From: Paenibacillus sp. FSL R5-0517
GTDB lineage: Bacteria > Bacillota > Bacilli > Paenibacillales > Paenibacillaceae
Assembly (NCBI RefSeq): GCF_037974355.1
Contig: NZ_CP150235.1
Location: 2,480,001 to 2,544,000 of the forward strand
Reading direction: 5' to 3'
DNA: 64,000 nt
Under the pieces are notes generated by a model. The model searched no databases. It was not told the origin of the DNA and worked only from the letters and a program-made list of their open reading frames with translations. Positions 45,546 through 54,841 of the stretch are shown here, in pieces. Position 1 is the first letter of the stretch; the number at the start of each line of letters is the position of its first letter. The position numbers were made by a program, and so were the translations under genes.

Positions 45546-46829
45546 ATGAAAAAAATTCAGCTGGGCAATGGCCTCAGAGTTGTCATGGAACAGATACCGA
45601 CCTGCCGTTCTGTGTCTTTCGGAATATGGGTCAAGACAGGTTCGCGTAATGAGCAACCTGCAAGTAACGGAGTATCACATTTTATTGAACACATGTTATT
45701 TAAGGGAACAGATCGTTATGATGCTAAGGCGATTGCGGAACAGTTCGATGCGATTGGTGGTAACGTGAATGCGTTCACTTCCAAAGAATACACGTGTTAT
45801 TATGCAAAAGTGTTGGATGAACATTTACCGATTGCCGTTGATGTGTTATCTGATATGTTTTTCCGTTCCAAAATGGATGATGGTGAATTGATCAAGGAGA
45901 AAAACGTCATCCTGGAAGAAATCTCAATGTATGAAGATACGCCTGATGATATGGTTCATGATCTGATGGCCTTGGCCGCTTATGGTGAGCATCCGCTCGC
46001 ATACCCTATCCTGGGTACGGAAGAACGTCTCAAAGCGATGGATTCCAGCCATCTGCGTGCATATATGAAGGAGCACTACACAATTGAGAACACGGTCATT
46101 AGTATTGCGGGTAATATTGACGACAGTGTAATTGATCTGATGGAGAAGCATTTTGGTGCTTTTGATGTTAATGGAGTAACAGAAGCAGTGACGATGCCGG
46201 CGTTCCAAAGCGGACAGCTCTTCCACAAAAAGAAAACGGAACAGAATCATATCTGTATCTCGTTCCCAGGCTGTAAAATCGGAGATCCGCTTCAATTCGC
46301 TATGGTTGTTCTGAATAACGCTATTGGTGGAGGCATGAGCTCCAGACTGTTCCAGGAAATACGCGAGAAACGGGGACTTGCATACTCCGTGTATTCCTAT
46401 CATAGTTCTCATGCAGACAGCGGACTGTTCACGATATACGCGGGTACAGCACCGAAACAGACAAAAGAAGTGCTCGACCTCACCAAAGAGGTTCTGGGCG
46501 ACCTGGCTGTAAACGGCTTGACCGAAGATGAACTCCGCAAAGGAAAAGAACAGCTGAAGGGAAGCCTGATTCTCAGCTTGGAAAGCACAGGCAGTCGCAT
46601 GAACCGTCTGGGTAAAAACGAGCTAATGCTAGGCAGACACCATACGCTGGATGAGATGATTACCAAAATTGAGCAAGTAACCATGGACGATATTAACGCG
46701 GTGCTTGATCTGATGTTTGCTGAGCCTTTTGCACTTGCCATGGTTGGCGCTTCGGATAAGACGATCGCTGGATTGAGAAGGGATGATTTTGTTGCATTAC
46801 GTTCAAATACAGAAACTGCCGGGCAATGA
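45546..46829 (+). CDS. mlpA: M16-family zinc peptidase MlpA (YmxG)
   Basis: This is a processing-protease-like metallopeptidase of 427 residues. The inverted zinc motif HxxEH is H45-F-I-E48-H49, and the third ligand lies in the helix [14 protein letters not shown]. The C-terminal half has [21 protein letters not shown]. There is no signal peptide, so it should act in the cytoplasm. GTAGGAGGG precedes ATG 45546. It matches B. subtilis mlpA in position. Its end overlaps dut. Confidence 0.93.
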   Translation: MKKIQLGNGLRVVMEQIPTCRSVSFGIWVKTGSRNEQPASNGVSHFIEHMLFKGTDRYDAKAIAEQFDAIGGNVNAFTSKEYTCYYAKVLDEHLPIAVDVLSDMFFRSKMDDGELIKEKNVILEEISMYEDTPDDMVHDLMALAAYGEHPLAYPILGTEERLKAMDSSHLRAYMKEHYTIENTVISIAGNIDDSVIDLMEKHFGAFDVNGVTEAVTMPAFQSGQLFHKKKTEQNHICISFPGCKIGDPLQFAMVVLNNAIGGGMSSRLFQEIREKRGLAYSVYSYHSSHADSGLFTIYAGTAPKQTKEVLDLTKEVLGDLAVNGLTEDELRKGKEQLKGSLILSLESTGSRMNRLGKNELMLGRHHTLDEMITKIEQVTMDDINAVLDLMFAEPFALAMVGASDKTIAGLRRDDFVALRSNTETAGQ

Positions 46830-47235
46830 AGATATTAAACTGCCTCAAAAAATGTCGGAGCTGGCATCCGGCTTTGATGTCGTAGCTGCACTTCAGGAAG
46901 ATGTTGTATTGCAGCCGGGTCAGCGTACGCTGATTCCAACAGGACTGGCAATGGCAATGCCAGCTGGATTGGAAGCACAGATTCGTCCTCGGAGCGGACT
47001 GGCTTTCAAACATGGAATTACCTGCCTCAACACACCGGGTACCATTGATGCGGACTATCGCGGAGAAGTCAAAGTACTGTTGATCAATCTGGGTCAGGAA
47101 CCGTTCACGATTGTACGGGGAGAGCGCATCGCACAGATCGTCTTCCAGACGGTGCCTGCGGTTGAATTGACGGAAGTGACGGAACTTTCAGAAACGGTAC
47201 GTGGTGAAGGTGGATTTGGTCATACCGGGAAATAA
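46792..47235 (+). CDS. dut: dUTP diphosphatase (trimeric dUTPase)
   Basis: Dut hydrolyses dUTP to dUMP, keeping uracil out of DNA. All five trimeric dUTPase motifs can be followed: [33 protein letters not shown] and the C-terminal [13 protein letters not shown] 46792 fits AAGGG (46778-46782) with nine-base spacing; ATG 46783 would add three residues. It overlaps mlpA by 38 bases in another frame. In B. subtilis ymxH occupies this place, so dut is a local difference. Confidence 0.93.
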   Translation: MHYVQIQKLPGNEDIKLPQKMSELASGFDVVAALQEDVVLQPGQRTLIPTGLAMAMPAGLEAQIRPRSGLAFKHGITCLNTPGTIDADYRGEVKVLLINLGQEPFTIVRGERIAQIVFQTVPAVELTEVTELSETVRGEGGFGHTGK

Positions 47236-47259
47236 ACAGCGTATATATACCCATTCTTT

Positions 47260-47291
47260 AGAGTCGTCCCTGACAGGGGCGGCTCTTTTTT
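47260..47291 (+). terminator. Intrinsic terminator after dut
   Basis: AGAG-T-CGTCCC pairs with GGGGCG-G-CTCT around a TGACA loop, followed by TTTTTTT. It separates housekeeping transcription from the sporulation promoter just downstream. Confidence 0.88.
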
Positions 47292-47330
47292 ACATTTGAG
47301 AAACGGACGGTTGAATGCAATTATTGTTTT

Positions 47331-47359
47331 CACCCCGCTGTGGGCCCCTGCATACGATA
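47331..47359 (+). promoter_or_regulatory. Sigma-K-type sporulation promoter of dpaAB
   Basis: The -35 element CACC (47331-47334) and the -10 element CATACGATA (47351-47359, matching CATANNNTA) are 16 bases apart, the sigma-K arrangement. dpaAB (spoVF) of B. subtilis is known to be sigma-K-dependent in the mother cell, so element and gene function agree. Confidence 0.75.
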
Positions 47360-47392
47360 AGGCATACATGTGGTGAAAGGAGTGACGTCCCG

Positions 47393-48292
47393 ATGCTGAC
47401 CGGAGTCCGGATTGTAGTCCTGGGCGGAGATGCGCGGCAGCTTGAAGTCATTCAAAAGTGCGCAGAGCTGGATGCAACGGTAAGTGTGGTGGGTTTCGAT
47501 AAAATAGAGCGTTCCATTCCGGGGATTGAGCATCAGGAACTGGAGGACGAAGTATTTGCTTCCGCAGATGTACTGGTACTGCCTGTTGTCGGTTGCGATG
47601 ACCAGGGAAAAGTGAGTACTTCATTTAGTGACACGCCGATCTATTTGAAAAAGGAACATATTGCAGCATTACCGGAGCATTGTATTGTGTTCACAGGTAT
47701 GGCTAAGCCTTACTTGCGCGAACTTTGTCTTGAAAATGGGCTGCGACTTGTTGAAGTACTTGATCGTGATGATATTGCACTGTACAACTCCATTCCAACA
47801 GCTGAGGGAGCCATCGCCATAGCAATTCGGGAGACGGACTTCACAATCCATGGTTCGGAATGTATTGTGCTTGGCCTTGGTCGAACAGGATTCACAATGG
47901 CCAAAACACTGCAGGGACTTGGAGCAAATGTACGGGTGGGAATCAGGCGGGAAGAGGATGCTGCCCGCGCTACAATAATGGGCTGGAAGCCTTTCATGAC
48001 AACGGATTTGGCCGCTCAAACCGGGGAAGTTGACTTGCTTTTTAATACGATACCGACTATGATAATCACAGCACAAATCCTGTCCAGAGTGCCGCAAAAG
48101 GCTGTTATTATCGACCTTGCATCCGCTCCTGGCGGCTGTGATTTCAGGTATGCAGACAAACGCGGTATCAAAGCGCTACTTGCGCCTGGCCTCCCCGGCA
48201 TTGTTGCTCCCAAAACGGCTGGCGGCATTATTGCCGACGCGTTGATCCGTTTGCTTTTGGAAGAACAGAACGCACGGGAGGTTAAATCATGA
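47393..48292 (+). CDS. dpaA: Dipicolinate synthase subunit A (SpoVFA)
   Basis: DpaA, with DpaB, oxidises dihydrodipicolinate to dipicolinic acid in the mother cell; DPA then loads the spore core. The N-terminal domain (~1-130, GVRIVVLGGDARQLEVI) is followed by a Rossmann NAD(P)-binding domain (~145-290) with VLGLGRTGFTMAKTL. ATG 47393, behind AAAGGAG, gives 299 residues as in the family; an earlier ATG at 47315 lies upstream of the promoter and is rejected. The stop overlaps dpaB as ATGA. Confidence 0.96.
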   Translation: MLTGVRIVVLGGDARQLEVIQKCAELDATVSVVGFDKIERSIPGIEHQELEDEVFASADVLVLPVVGCDDQGKVSTSFSDTPIYLKKEHIAALPEHCIVFTGMAKPYLRELCLENGLRLVEVLDRDDIALYNSIPTAEGAIAIAIRETDFTIHGSECIVLGLGRTGFTMAKTLQGLGANVRVGIRREEDAARATIMGWKPFMTTDLAAQTGEVDLLFNTIPTMIITAQILSRVPQKAVIIDLASAPGGCDFRYADKRGIKALLAPGLPGIVAPKTAGGIIADALIRLLLEEQNAREVKS

Positions 48293-48885
48293 ACTGGCAG
48301 GGAAAAACGGTAGGTTATGCAATTACGGGTTCTCATTGTACGTTTGAAGAGGTTATGCCGGTTATTAGCCGCTTCGTGGCTGAAGGTGCCAATGTCATTC
48401 CGATTATTTCGAATTCGGTGCTGACGACCGATACACGCTTCGGTACGGCGCAAAATTGGCAAAAACAGTTGAAAGATATAACAGGTAATGATATCATTTC
48501 TACAATTGTTGAAGCGGAGCCATTAGGGCCTTCCAAGCTGCTTGATGTGCTGGTGATTGCTCCATGCACAGGGAATACAACAAGCAAGCTGGCTAATGCG
48601 ATGACCGACAGTCCAGTGCTGATGGCAGCCAAAGCGCAGATGCGCAATCAGCGTCCGCTTGTACTTGCCATTTCCACGAATGACGGTCTGGGCTTGAATG
48701 CTGCGAATATCGCCAAATTGCTCGTGGCCAAATACTTGTATTTTGTGCCATTTGGGCAGGACGATCCAGTGAAGAAACCAAACTCGTTAGTCGCCAAAAT
48801 GGAATTGATTCCAGAGGCTTGCTGGAGTGCCCTTGAGGGCAAACAGTTGCAGCCGATGATTGTGGAGCGTTCTTCACAAGCTTAA
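48289..48885 (+). CDS. dpaB: Dipicolinate synthase subunit B (SpoVFB)
   Basis: DpaB is the flavoprotein-fold subunit (198 residues) of dipicolinate synthase. The N-terminal GYAITGSHCTFEEVMPVI, APCTGNTTSKLANAMTD and LVLAISTNDGLGLNAANI segments are typical of this subunit. It is coupled to dpaA by a four-base overlap, and both depend on the upstream sporulation promoter. It is followed by a 376-base gap rather than by asd. Confidence 0.96.
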   Translation: MNWQGKTVGYAITGSHCTFEEVMPVISRFVAEGANVIPIISNSVLTTDTRFGTAQNWQKQLKDITGNDIISTIVEAEPLGPSKLLDVLVIAPCTGNTTSKLANAMTDSPVLMAAKAQMRNQRPLVLAISTNDGLGLNAANIAKLLVAKYLYFVPFGQDDPVKKPNSLVAKMELIPEACWSALEGKQLQPMIVERSSQA

Positions 48886-49261
48886 GAGATCAATGATTCG
48901 GTGACAACGTTTATGCGCTTGGAGAAATGAAGGGTTTGAGAGACAAAGAAAATCATGGGGGACGATATGCTGGATTGAACAGCTACTTGTGTCCACGTTC
49001 CTGTCTATAAGGCATTCCTGCTTGCGGGCAGTAAAGGTTAAGCAAGCGGGAGAGGTCTATTGTGAATGTATGCGTCATGATCTCGATAACAACCGCCACC
49101 TTTGAGTTGTGATTGTCTAAGACAATTACAAAAAAACAAAGAGTGGCATGGAATGCCGTATAAAATGCTGAAATTATCGCATCAGAACGCTCCCTAGAGT
49201 GATCCATTTGTTGATTTGACCCGTGTCCAGTCTTCTTGCGTACACAAATGGAGGAATAAAG
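48886..49261 (+). other. 376-base non-coding gap between dpaB and dapG
   Basis: In B. subtilis asd lies here; I see no asd or recognisable remnant. The gap contains a GC-rich stem (CCTGCTTGC / GCAAGCGGG around 49016-49050). It also has a 16-codon frame (49062-49112) behind GGGAGAGG, and two small hairpins (ATTGTC/GACAAT near 49112; GGCAT/ATGCC near 49145). A weak TATAAA lies near 49160. No L-box or T-box was recognised. It may be the dapG leader. Confidence 0.5.
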
Positions 49262-50479
49262 ATGCGTATCATGGTACAGAAATTCGGAGGCACGTCTCTC
49301 TCCACTGTTCAGGCGAGAGAGCATGTGCTCCGTCACGTTAAACGTGAACTTGAGGCAGGATTGAGTCTAGTCATTGTTGTGTCTGCGATGGGACGTCGAG
49401 GCGAGCCATATGCGACCGATACGTTGCTGGACTGGGCTGCACAGAACGGAAACGCACTATCCGCACGCGAAAAGGATTTACTGCTGTGCTGTGGTGAAAT
49501 CATATCGGCGACAACTTTGAGCAGTTTACTCGAACATGAAGGCATTCCAACTACAGTGCTGACCGGTGCACAAGCAGGTTTTGTGACGGACGACAATTTC
49601 GGGAATGCCCGGATATTGGATGTCCGTCCTGTTCGTGTGTTGGAGCAGCTGCAGCTCGGGCGTGTCGTTATTGTAACCGGATTCCAGGGGCAGACGGAGA
49701 ACGGAGACTTCACGACATTGGGTCGTGGGGGAAGTGATACGTCTGCGACAGCGCTTGGTGCAGCATTACGTGCTGAAATGGTGGATATCTACACCGATGT
49801 GAACGGGATACTCACAGCCGATCCGCGAATTGTTGAGGATGCGCGTCCGCTGACTGTTGTGAGTTATGCCGAGATCTGTAATATGGCCCACCACGGGGCC
49901 AAGGTAATCCATCCACGTGCGGTCGAGATTGCCATGCAATCCCAGATTCCAGTGCGGGTAAGATCTACTTTTGCAGACACGGAAGGAACGCTGGTCACGC
50001 ATCCGGAAGGATTTCGGGATGTGCAGACAGGCATTGTTGACCGTTATGTAACAGGTATCGCCTACGTGAGCAATGTCACGCAAATTACGGTGGATGTACC
50101 TGGTGGTGCAGATCGGCTGCAACTAAAAGTGTTCAAAACCATGGCTGAGAATTCGATCAGCGTTGATTTTATTAATGTTACCCCCTCGGGAGTTGTCTAT
50201 ACGGTTTTTGACAGTGATTCCGAGAAAGCCATACAAGTATTGCAGGAGATAGGTCTCAAGCCACAAAGCCTGTCCGGTTGTGCCAAAGTGTCTGTCATTG
50301 GCGGAGGCATTAATGGTGTACCCGGAATTATGGCTCGAATCGTCGAGTCCTTGACACTGGCTGACATTCAGATCCTGCAATCGGCAGATTCGAATACAAC
50401 GATCTGGGTACTCGTAAAAAAAGAAGATATGGTTCAGGCCCTGAGGGCACTTCACGCCTCATTCGAACTTCATTTGTAA
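49262..50479 (+). CDS. dapG: Aspartokinase I, DapG type
   Basis: DapG phosphorylates aspartate, opening the lysine/diaminopimelate branch. In B. subtilis this isozyme is inhibited by meso-DAP and supplies spore-cortex and dipicolinate synthesis. The N-terminal VQKFGGTSL motif, TLGRGGSDTSATALGAAL and two C-terminal ACT domains (~265-405) are visible. ATG 49262 has TGGAGGA upstream; a longer frame from 49223 is rejected. The length of 405 residues matches DapG. dapA follows after 47 bases. Confidence 0.94.
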   Translation: MRIMVQKFGGTSLSTVQAREHVLRHVKRELEAGLSLVIVVSAMGRRGEPYATDTLLDWAAQNGNALSAREKDLLLCCGEIISATTLSSLLEHEGIPTTVLTGAQAGFVTDDNFGNARILDVRPVRVLEQLQLGRVVIVTGFQGQTENGDFTTLGRGGSDTSATALGAALRAEMVDIYTDVNGILTADPRIVEDARPLTVVSYAEICNMAHHGAKVIHPRAVEIAMQSQIPVRVRSTFADTEGTLVTHPEGFRDVQTGIVDRYVTGIAYVSNVTQITVDVPGGADRLQLKVFKTMAENSISVDFINVTPSGVVYTVFDSDSEKAIQVLQEIGLKPQSLSGCAKVSVIGGGINGVPGIMARIVESLTLADIQILQSADSNTTIWVLVKKEDMVQALRALHASFELHL

Positions 50480-50526
50480 ATAACTGAAGTTAGAGGAGCC
50501 AAACCTGTTTTGAAGGAGGAATCGAA

Positions 50527-51405
50527 TTGGACTTTGGAAGATTGATTACAGCAATGGTCACTCCGTTCAATGAACAAGGAGAGATTCATTGGGAGGAAAC
50601 GGCACGTCTAATCGACTATCTGATTGTAGATCAAAAGTCGGAGACGCTCGTAGTTTCCGGAACAACAGGGGAGTCTCCAACACTTAGTGATACTGAGAAA
50701 GTTCAATTATTCGAATTTGCAGTGAAACATGCAGCCGGCCGGTGCAAAATTATAGCCGGAACGGGAAGCAATAACACGGCACATTCCATCCATTTGACAC
50801 AGGAAGCTGAACGTGCCGGAGTGGATGGCATATTGTTGGTTGTTCCGTATTACAACAAACCAAGCCAAGAAGGGTTGTTCAGACATTTTGAAGCGATTGC
50901 TGGCTCTACCAAGCTGCCAATTATGCTGTACAACGTGCCTGGGCGTACAGTAACCAGCCTGTCAGCAGCAACTACGCTTCGTCTTGCAGAGATCCCGAAT
51001 ATCGTCGCTACGAAGGAATGTGCGTCTACGGAGCAGGTTACGCTGATTGCAGCAAGTGCTCCAGAACATTTCAGAGTCTATTCCGGTGACGATGCTTCAG
51101 GCTTGCCGGCGATTGCGGTTGGAGCACATGGAATTGTCAGCGTGGCGAGTCATGTCGTAGGGGCAGAAATGAAGAAAATGATTGACGCCTTCTATGGCGG
51201 TGCACCTCTTCAGGCCGCTCAGATTCATCAACAGCTGTTCCCTGTATTTAAAGGCCTGTTCGAGTGTCCACAGCCTCTACCGAACCCGGTAGCGGTAAAA
51301 TATGCGCTGACATTGCGTGGTTTGAACGTTGGCTCTGTACGTTTGCCTCTTATTCCGCCAACGGAAGAGGAGCAGGTGTACATCAAAGGTCTGCTTAATT
51401 TGTAA
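50527..51405 (+). CDS. dapA: 4-hydroxy-tetrahydrodipicolinate synthase
   Basis: DapA condenses pyruvate with aspartate semialdehyde. Its product feeds lysine, DAP and, through DpaAB, dipicolinate. The Schiff-base lysine is K163 (IVATKECAS) and the catalytic Tyr is Y135 (LYNVPGR). VSGTTGESPTL is the usual binding loop. It has 292 residues, starts at TTG 50527 and is preceded by AAGGAGGA. It probably shares a transcript with dapG and ends at a strong terminator. Confidence 0.97.
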   Translation: MDFGRLITAMVTPFNEQGEIHWEETARLIDYLIVDQKSETLVVSGTTGESPTLSDTEKVQLFEFAVKHAAGRCKIIAGTGSNNTAHSIHLTQEAERAGVDGILLVVPYYNKPSQEGLFRHFEAIAGSTKLPIMLYNVPGRTVTSLSAATTLRLAEIPNIVATKECASTEQVTLIAASAPEHFRVYSGDDASGLPAIAVGAHGIVSVASHVVGAEMKKMIDAFYGGAPLQAAQIHQQLFPVFKGLFECPQPLPNPVAVKYALTLRGLNVGSVRLPLIPPTEEEQVYIKGLLNL

Positions 51406-51463
51406 TCATTTTGGTTGTATATGGAACTATTTTATTAATCATGGGAATATCTTCAGATCAGGA

Positions 51464-51504
51464 AAAGAACCGCTCCTCTTCATAGAGGCAGCGGTTCTTT
51501 TTTT
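51464..51504 (+). terminator. Strong terminator after dapA
   Basis: AAAGAACCGCT (51464-51474) pairs perfectly with AGCGGTTCTTT (51490-51500), with CCTCT/AGAGG extending into the loop, followed by a run of Ts to 51504. Confidence 0.95.
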
Positions 51505-51568
51505 ACGAATAATGTGAGGTTTCTTTTCCATTGCTAAGGGGAAACCTACAGGTTAACGAGAGAGTGAC

Positions 51569-51598
51569 TTGTTTTTTTTGTTTTTAATCATGTATAAT
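51569..51598 (+). promoter_or_regulatory. Sigma-A-type promoter of rnjB
   Basis: TTGTTT (51569-51574) and TATAAT (51593-51598) with an 18-base spacer that is T-rich. The start point near 51605 implies a leader of about 275 bases. Confidence 0.65.
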
Positions 51599-51881
51599 GA
51601 TGTCAAGTGACTGGGTGCGGTATTTTTTTGAAATTGAAAGCGACATCGTTTCGTGGTGTGGCTTTGCGGTGAAAAAGGAAGGAACGGCTAAGAGGGAATT
51701 TTCAACTCCAACTTGTTGGTAAAAGGGAATAACTTCGAAGAACTTCTTCCAAATATCGTGAATAAAGGTGTTCTTTTGCATTCATCCCAATAGATGGGCA
51801 TGTGATGTATGGACTACTTTTCTTAACTTACAATAAATAATAAGGTACGACGTCCAACTACCATAGGAGGTTTAGATTCAT

Positions 51882-53561
51882 TTGTCTAAGAAAAATAATA
51901 ACGATAAACTGATGATTTTTGCTTTGGGCGGCGTAGGCGAGATTGGTAAAAACATGTACGTCATCCAATACGCCAACGACATTGTAGTCGTAGATGCTGG
52001 TCTGAAATTCCCTGAAGAAGATATGCTTGGTATTGATATTGTCATCCCTGACATTTCTTACCTGACTGAGAACCGTGACAAAGTAAGAGGAATTATCCTT
52101 ACTCACGGACATGAGGATCACATTGGTGGTCTGCCATATGTTCTCAAACATCTGAATGTTCCTGTATACGGAACAAGACTTACGCTTGGACTTGTAGAGA
52201 ACAAGTTGAAAGAAGCGAATTTGCTAGGTGAAACAAAACGTATTCTGATTGATGCGGATTCCGAGATTCAACTTGGAACTGCATTGAAAGCTTCGTTCTT
52301 CGCTACTAATCATAGTATTCCGGATTCTGTTGGTGTATGTGTCGAAACACCGGAAGGTGCAGTTGTTCACACAGGTGACTTCAAATTCGACCACACGCCA
52401 GTCAATGGTCAATATGCAGATCTTCAGCGTATGGCACAGATCGGAACAAATGGCGTGCTTGCGCTGTTGTCTGACAGTACGAACGCTGAGAAACCTGGAT
52501 TCACACCATCGGAGAAAAATGTGGGTATCGTTCTGGAAGATATCTTCCGTAAAGCAAGTCAACGTGTTGTCGTAGCGACATTTGCTTCCAACGTACACCG
52601 TATCCAACAGGTGATCAATGCAGCAGAAGTGACTGGACGTAAAGTTGCAGTTATTGGACGCAGCATGGTGAATGTGGTGGGTATTGCTTCTGAACTGGGT
52701 TACCTTGAGATTCCGGATGGCATGATCATTGAACCTGAAGAAGTAGGCAAGATGGCTGCAGATCGTGTCGTGATTCTCTGCACAGGAAGTCAAGGAGAGC
52801 CAATGTCAGCACTGACACGTATGGCTCGTTCCACGCACCGTAAAGTGGACATCCTGCCAGGCGACACTGTCATTATCGCGGCAACACCGGTTCCAGGTAA
52901 CGAAAAATATGTAGGCCGTACGATTGATGAACTGTTCCGTCTGGGCGCTAACGTGCATTACAGCGGTGCTAACAGTGGTGTTCACGTATCTGGTCACGGT
53001 AGCCAGGAAGAGTTGAAACTGATGCTCAACCTTATGAAACCGAAATTCTTCTTGCCAATTCACGGTGAATTCCGTATGCAGCGTCGCCACGCGGTTCTTG
53101 CTGAATCTGTAGGCGTTGAACCGGAAAACATTTTCATCACGGACATCGGTGAAGTGATTGAAATTCAAGGTGGAGCAGCACGTAGAGCAGGTAAAGTCAC
53201 TGCAGGTAACGTATTGATCGACGGCTTGGGTGTAGGCGATGTGGGTAACATTGTACTGCGTGACCGCAAATTGTTGTCACAAGATGGTATCCTTGTTGTC
53301 GTGGTAACACTGAGCAAACAGGATGGAAAAATTGTTTCCGGTCCTGACATCATCTCTCGCGGATTTGTGTATGTACGTGAATCGGAAGGACTTCTTGATG
53401 AGGCCAACCGGATCGTTAGCAGCACATTGCAGAAGTTGATGAGTGAGAACGTTAACGAGTGGGCTTCACTCAAAACAAATGTTAAAGATGCTTTGGGACG
53501 CTTCCTGTATGAACAAACTCGTCGTAGACCGATGATTTTGCCAATCATTATGGAAGTTTAA
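51882..53561 (+). CDS. rnjB: Ribonuclease J2-type (RNase J)
   Basis: This is a metallo-beta-lactamase/beta-CASP ribonuclease of 559 residues. Zinc ligands lie in THGHEDHIGG (H75, H77, D79, H80). The beta-CASP region includes VATFASNVHRIQQ and GHGSQEELKLML, and a C-terminal domain follows. The active-site motif is complete. Synteny (after dapA, before tepA) points to RnjB rather than RnjA, but sequence alone cannot separate them here. TTG 51882 follows TAGGAGG by 11 bases. Confidence 0.93.
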   Translation: MSKKNNNDKLMIFALGGVGEIGKNMYVIQYANDIVVVDAGLKFPEEDMLGIDIVIPDISYLTENRDKVRGIILTHGHEDHIGGLPYVLKHLNVPVYGTRLTLGLVENKLKEANLLGETKRILIDADSEIQLGTALKASFFATNHSIPDSVGVCVETPEGAVVHTGDFKFDHTPVNGQYADLQRMAQIGTNGVLALLSDSTNAEKPGFTPSEKNVGIVLEDIFRKASQRVVVATFASNVHRIQQVINAAEVTGRKVAVIGRSMVNVVGIASELGYLEIPDGMIIEPEEVGKMAADRVVILCTGSQGEPMSALTRMARSTHRKVDILPGDTVIIAATPVPGNEKYVGRTIDELFRLGANVHYSGANSGVHVSGHGSQEELKLMLNLMKPKFFLPIHGEFRMQRRHAVLAESVGVEPENIFITDIGEVIEIQGGAARRAGKVTAGNVLIDGLGVGDVGNIVLRDRKLLSQDGILVVVVTLSKQDGKIVSGPDIISRGFVYVRESEGLLDEANRIVSSTLQKLMSENVNEWASLKTNVKDALGRFLYEQTRRRPMILPIIMEV

Positions 53562-53599
53562 AATAGGCTAAACAAAAACATATATTCAGGCACACAGTC

Positions 53600-53654
53600 G
53601 CCCCTTCTCTACGAGTAATATTGGACGGTTCCTCGTAGAGAAGGGGCTTTTTTT
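53600..53654 (+). terminator. Very strong terminator after rnjB
   Basis: A perfect 16-bp stem, GCCCCTTCTCTACGAG (53600-53615) with CTCGTAGAGAAGGGGC (53632-53647), is followed by seven Ts. Confidence 0.97.
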
Positions 53655-53782
53655 GCGTTTTTCAGGAAGATCAGCAATATGGTCAATATGTAAGCAATTT
53701 GGATGTAGCGGGTATAAGGCGGCTGGAAAAATCCCCATACTAAGGAATACATTAAATGTTTCTGGAGAAGGGGATTAATGAA

Positions 53783-54556
53783 ATGAATGAACGTATGAAT
53801 GGCAAGCAGGCGTCAAAATCCAATCAACCGGAAGTTGAAGCGCCAGAGATTCCGATTCAAGAGGACAAGAACATCTCGCCCGTGACAGAGACGATTCAGC
53901 AATTTGGGCAGACACAGTCGCCGGCAGGTGAATCAAATATTTTCTGTATGACCATTATTGGACAGGTCGAAGGGCATCTGATTTTGCCGCCACAAAATAA
54001 AACAACAAAGTATGAGCATATCATTCCACAGCTGGTGGCTGCAGAGCAGAATCAGCGTATTGAAGGTATACTGATCATTTTGAACACGGTAGGTGGAGAT
54101 GTAGAGGCCGGTCTGGCCATTGCAGAGATGATTGCTTCTCTAAGCAAACCTACGGTCACTGTGGTCATTGGAGGCGGACATAGCATTGGAGTGCCGATTG
54201 CTGTAGCTTCAACGTATTCCCTGATTGCCGGAAGTGCAACGATGACAATCCATCCCATACGGATGAACGGCCTTGTCATTGGTGTACCTCAGACGTTTGA
54301 GTATATGGAGAAAATGCAGGAGCGGGTTGTACGGTTCGTGACGTCTCATTCGAATATCTCGGAAGAGATGTTCAAAGAACTGATGTTTAAGACCGGTGAG
54401 TTGAACCGGGACATCGGCACAGCTGTAGGAAGCGCGGATGCAGTGAAATATGGATTGATGGATGCGGTAGGCGGAATTGGACAAGCTATTGCTCAGTTAA
54501 ATCAGCTCATAGGAGACAAGAGACAGACGCTGCAAGCGGGAGGTTATACCCAATGA
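53783..54556 (+). CDS. tepA: ClpP-like translocation-enhancing protease TepA
   Basis: TepA is a ClpP/crotonase-fold serine peptidase of the cytoplasmic face, linked in B. subtilis to protein export and signal peptide degradation. A disordered N-terminus (~1-45) precedes the ClpP domain. The Ser region is [15 protein letters not shown] and the His is in [12 protein letters not shown] 53783 has AAGGGG nine bases upstream; ATG 53756 would add nine residues. It sits between rnjB and ylzJ-ftsK, as in B. subtilis. The length is 257 residues. Confidence 0.9.
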   Translation: MNERMNGKQASKSNQPEVEAPEIPIQEDKNISPVTETIQQFGQTQSPAGESNIFCMTIIGQVEGHLILPPQNKTTKYEHIIPQLVAAEQNQRIEGILIILNTVGGDVEAGLAIAEMIASLSKPTVTVVIGGGHSIGVPIAVASTYSLIAGSATMTIHPIRMNGLVIGVPQTFEYMEKMQERVVRFVTSHSNISEEMFKELMFKTGELNRDIGTAVGSADAVKYGLMDAVGGIGQAIAQLNQLIGDKRQTLQAGGYTQ

Positions 54557-54783
54557 CGTTATATACAGTGATGCCCCCTGAACAACTCTGGTCAGGAATG
54601 TGGAAAGAGGGCGAAGATACAAGAGAAATCAAGATGAATGGTTTATTAATGCAGGTGAGGCCTGTAAATGACAATGAAGCCGTTATTGTACGTTTGCTGG
54701 ATTGTCCACTCGAAGCCTATCTTAATCCTGCCAATATGCCCGGTTCGACCATTCCGCTTTCGGGTAACTTGGGATCAGCATAA
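54553..54783 (+). CDS. ylzJ: YlzJ-like small protein
   Basis: This is a 76-residue protein of the YlzJ family, with no transmembrane segment and no known function. [13 protein letters not shown] and the central [14 protein letters not shown] fit the family. It overlaps the end of tepA by four bases (ATGA), so the two are translated together. A promoter for ftsK follows. Confidence 0.85.
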   Translation: MTLYTVMPPEQLWSGMWKEGEDTREIKMNGLLMQVRPVNDNEAVIVRLLDCPLEAYLNPANMPGSTIPLSGNLGSA

Positions 54784-54841
54784 CGCGACGAATTCAGACA
54801 AATTGAGCAGAAAAAGAACATATGTACGGATTATATTTGTA

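Larger units (their letters stand above)
51406..51881 (+). other. Gene-free region between dapA and rnjB
   Basis: This 476-base interval holds the dapA terminator and the rnjB promoter, then a long untranslated leader. I see no protein gene. A 42-codon frame (51597-51722) starts inside the -10 box and has no ribosome binding site. No named riboswitch was recognised in the leader. Confidence 0.6.

Noticed and set aside
49098-49132. Terminator at the ATTGTC/GACAAT hairpin in the dpaB-dapG gap
   Set aside because: The hairpin is followed by a run of As, not Ts, on the + strand, and no - strand gene would use it.
48886-49261. Lysine riboswitch (L-box) before dapG
   Set aside because: I could not find the five-helix L-box core or its conserved loops, and DapG of B. 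subtilis is controlled by DAP rather than lysine.
51597-51722. 42-codon + strand frame in the rnjB leader
   Set aside because: Its ATG overlaps the predicted -10 box, so it would not be on the transcript, and there is no ribosome binding site.
51882-53561. Metallo-beta-lactamase (antibiotic resistance) reading of rnjB
   Set aside because: The HGHEDHIGG motif is shared, but the beta-CASP region, length and synteny identify RNase J.
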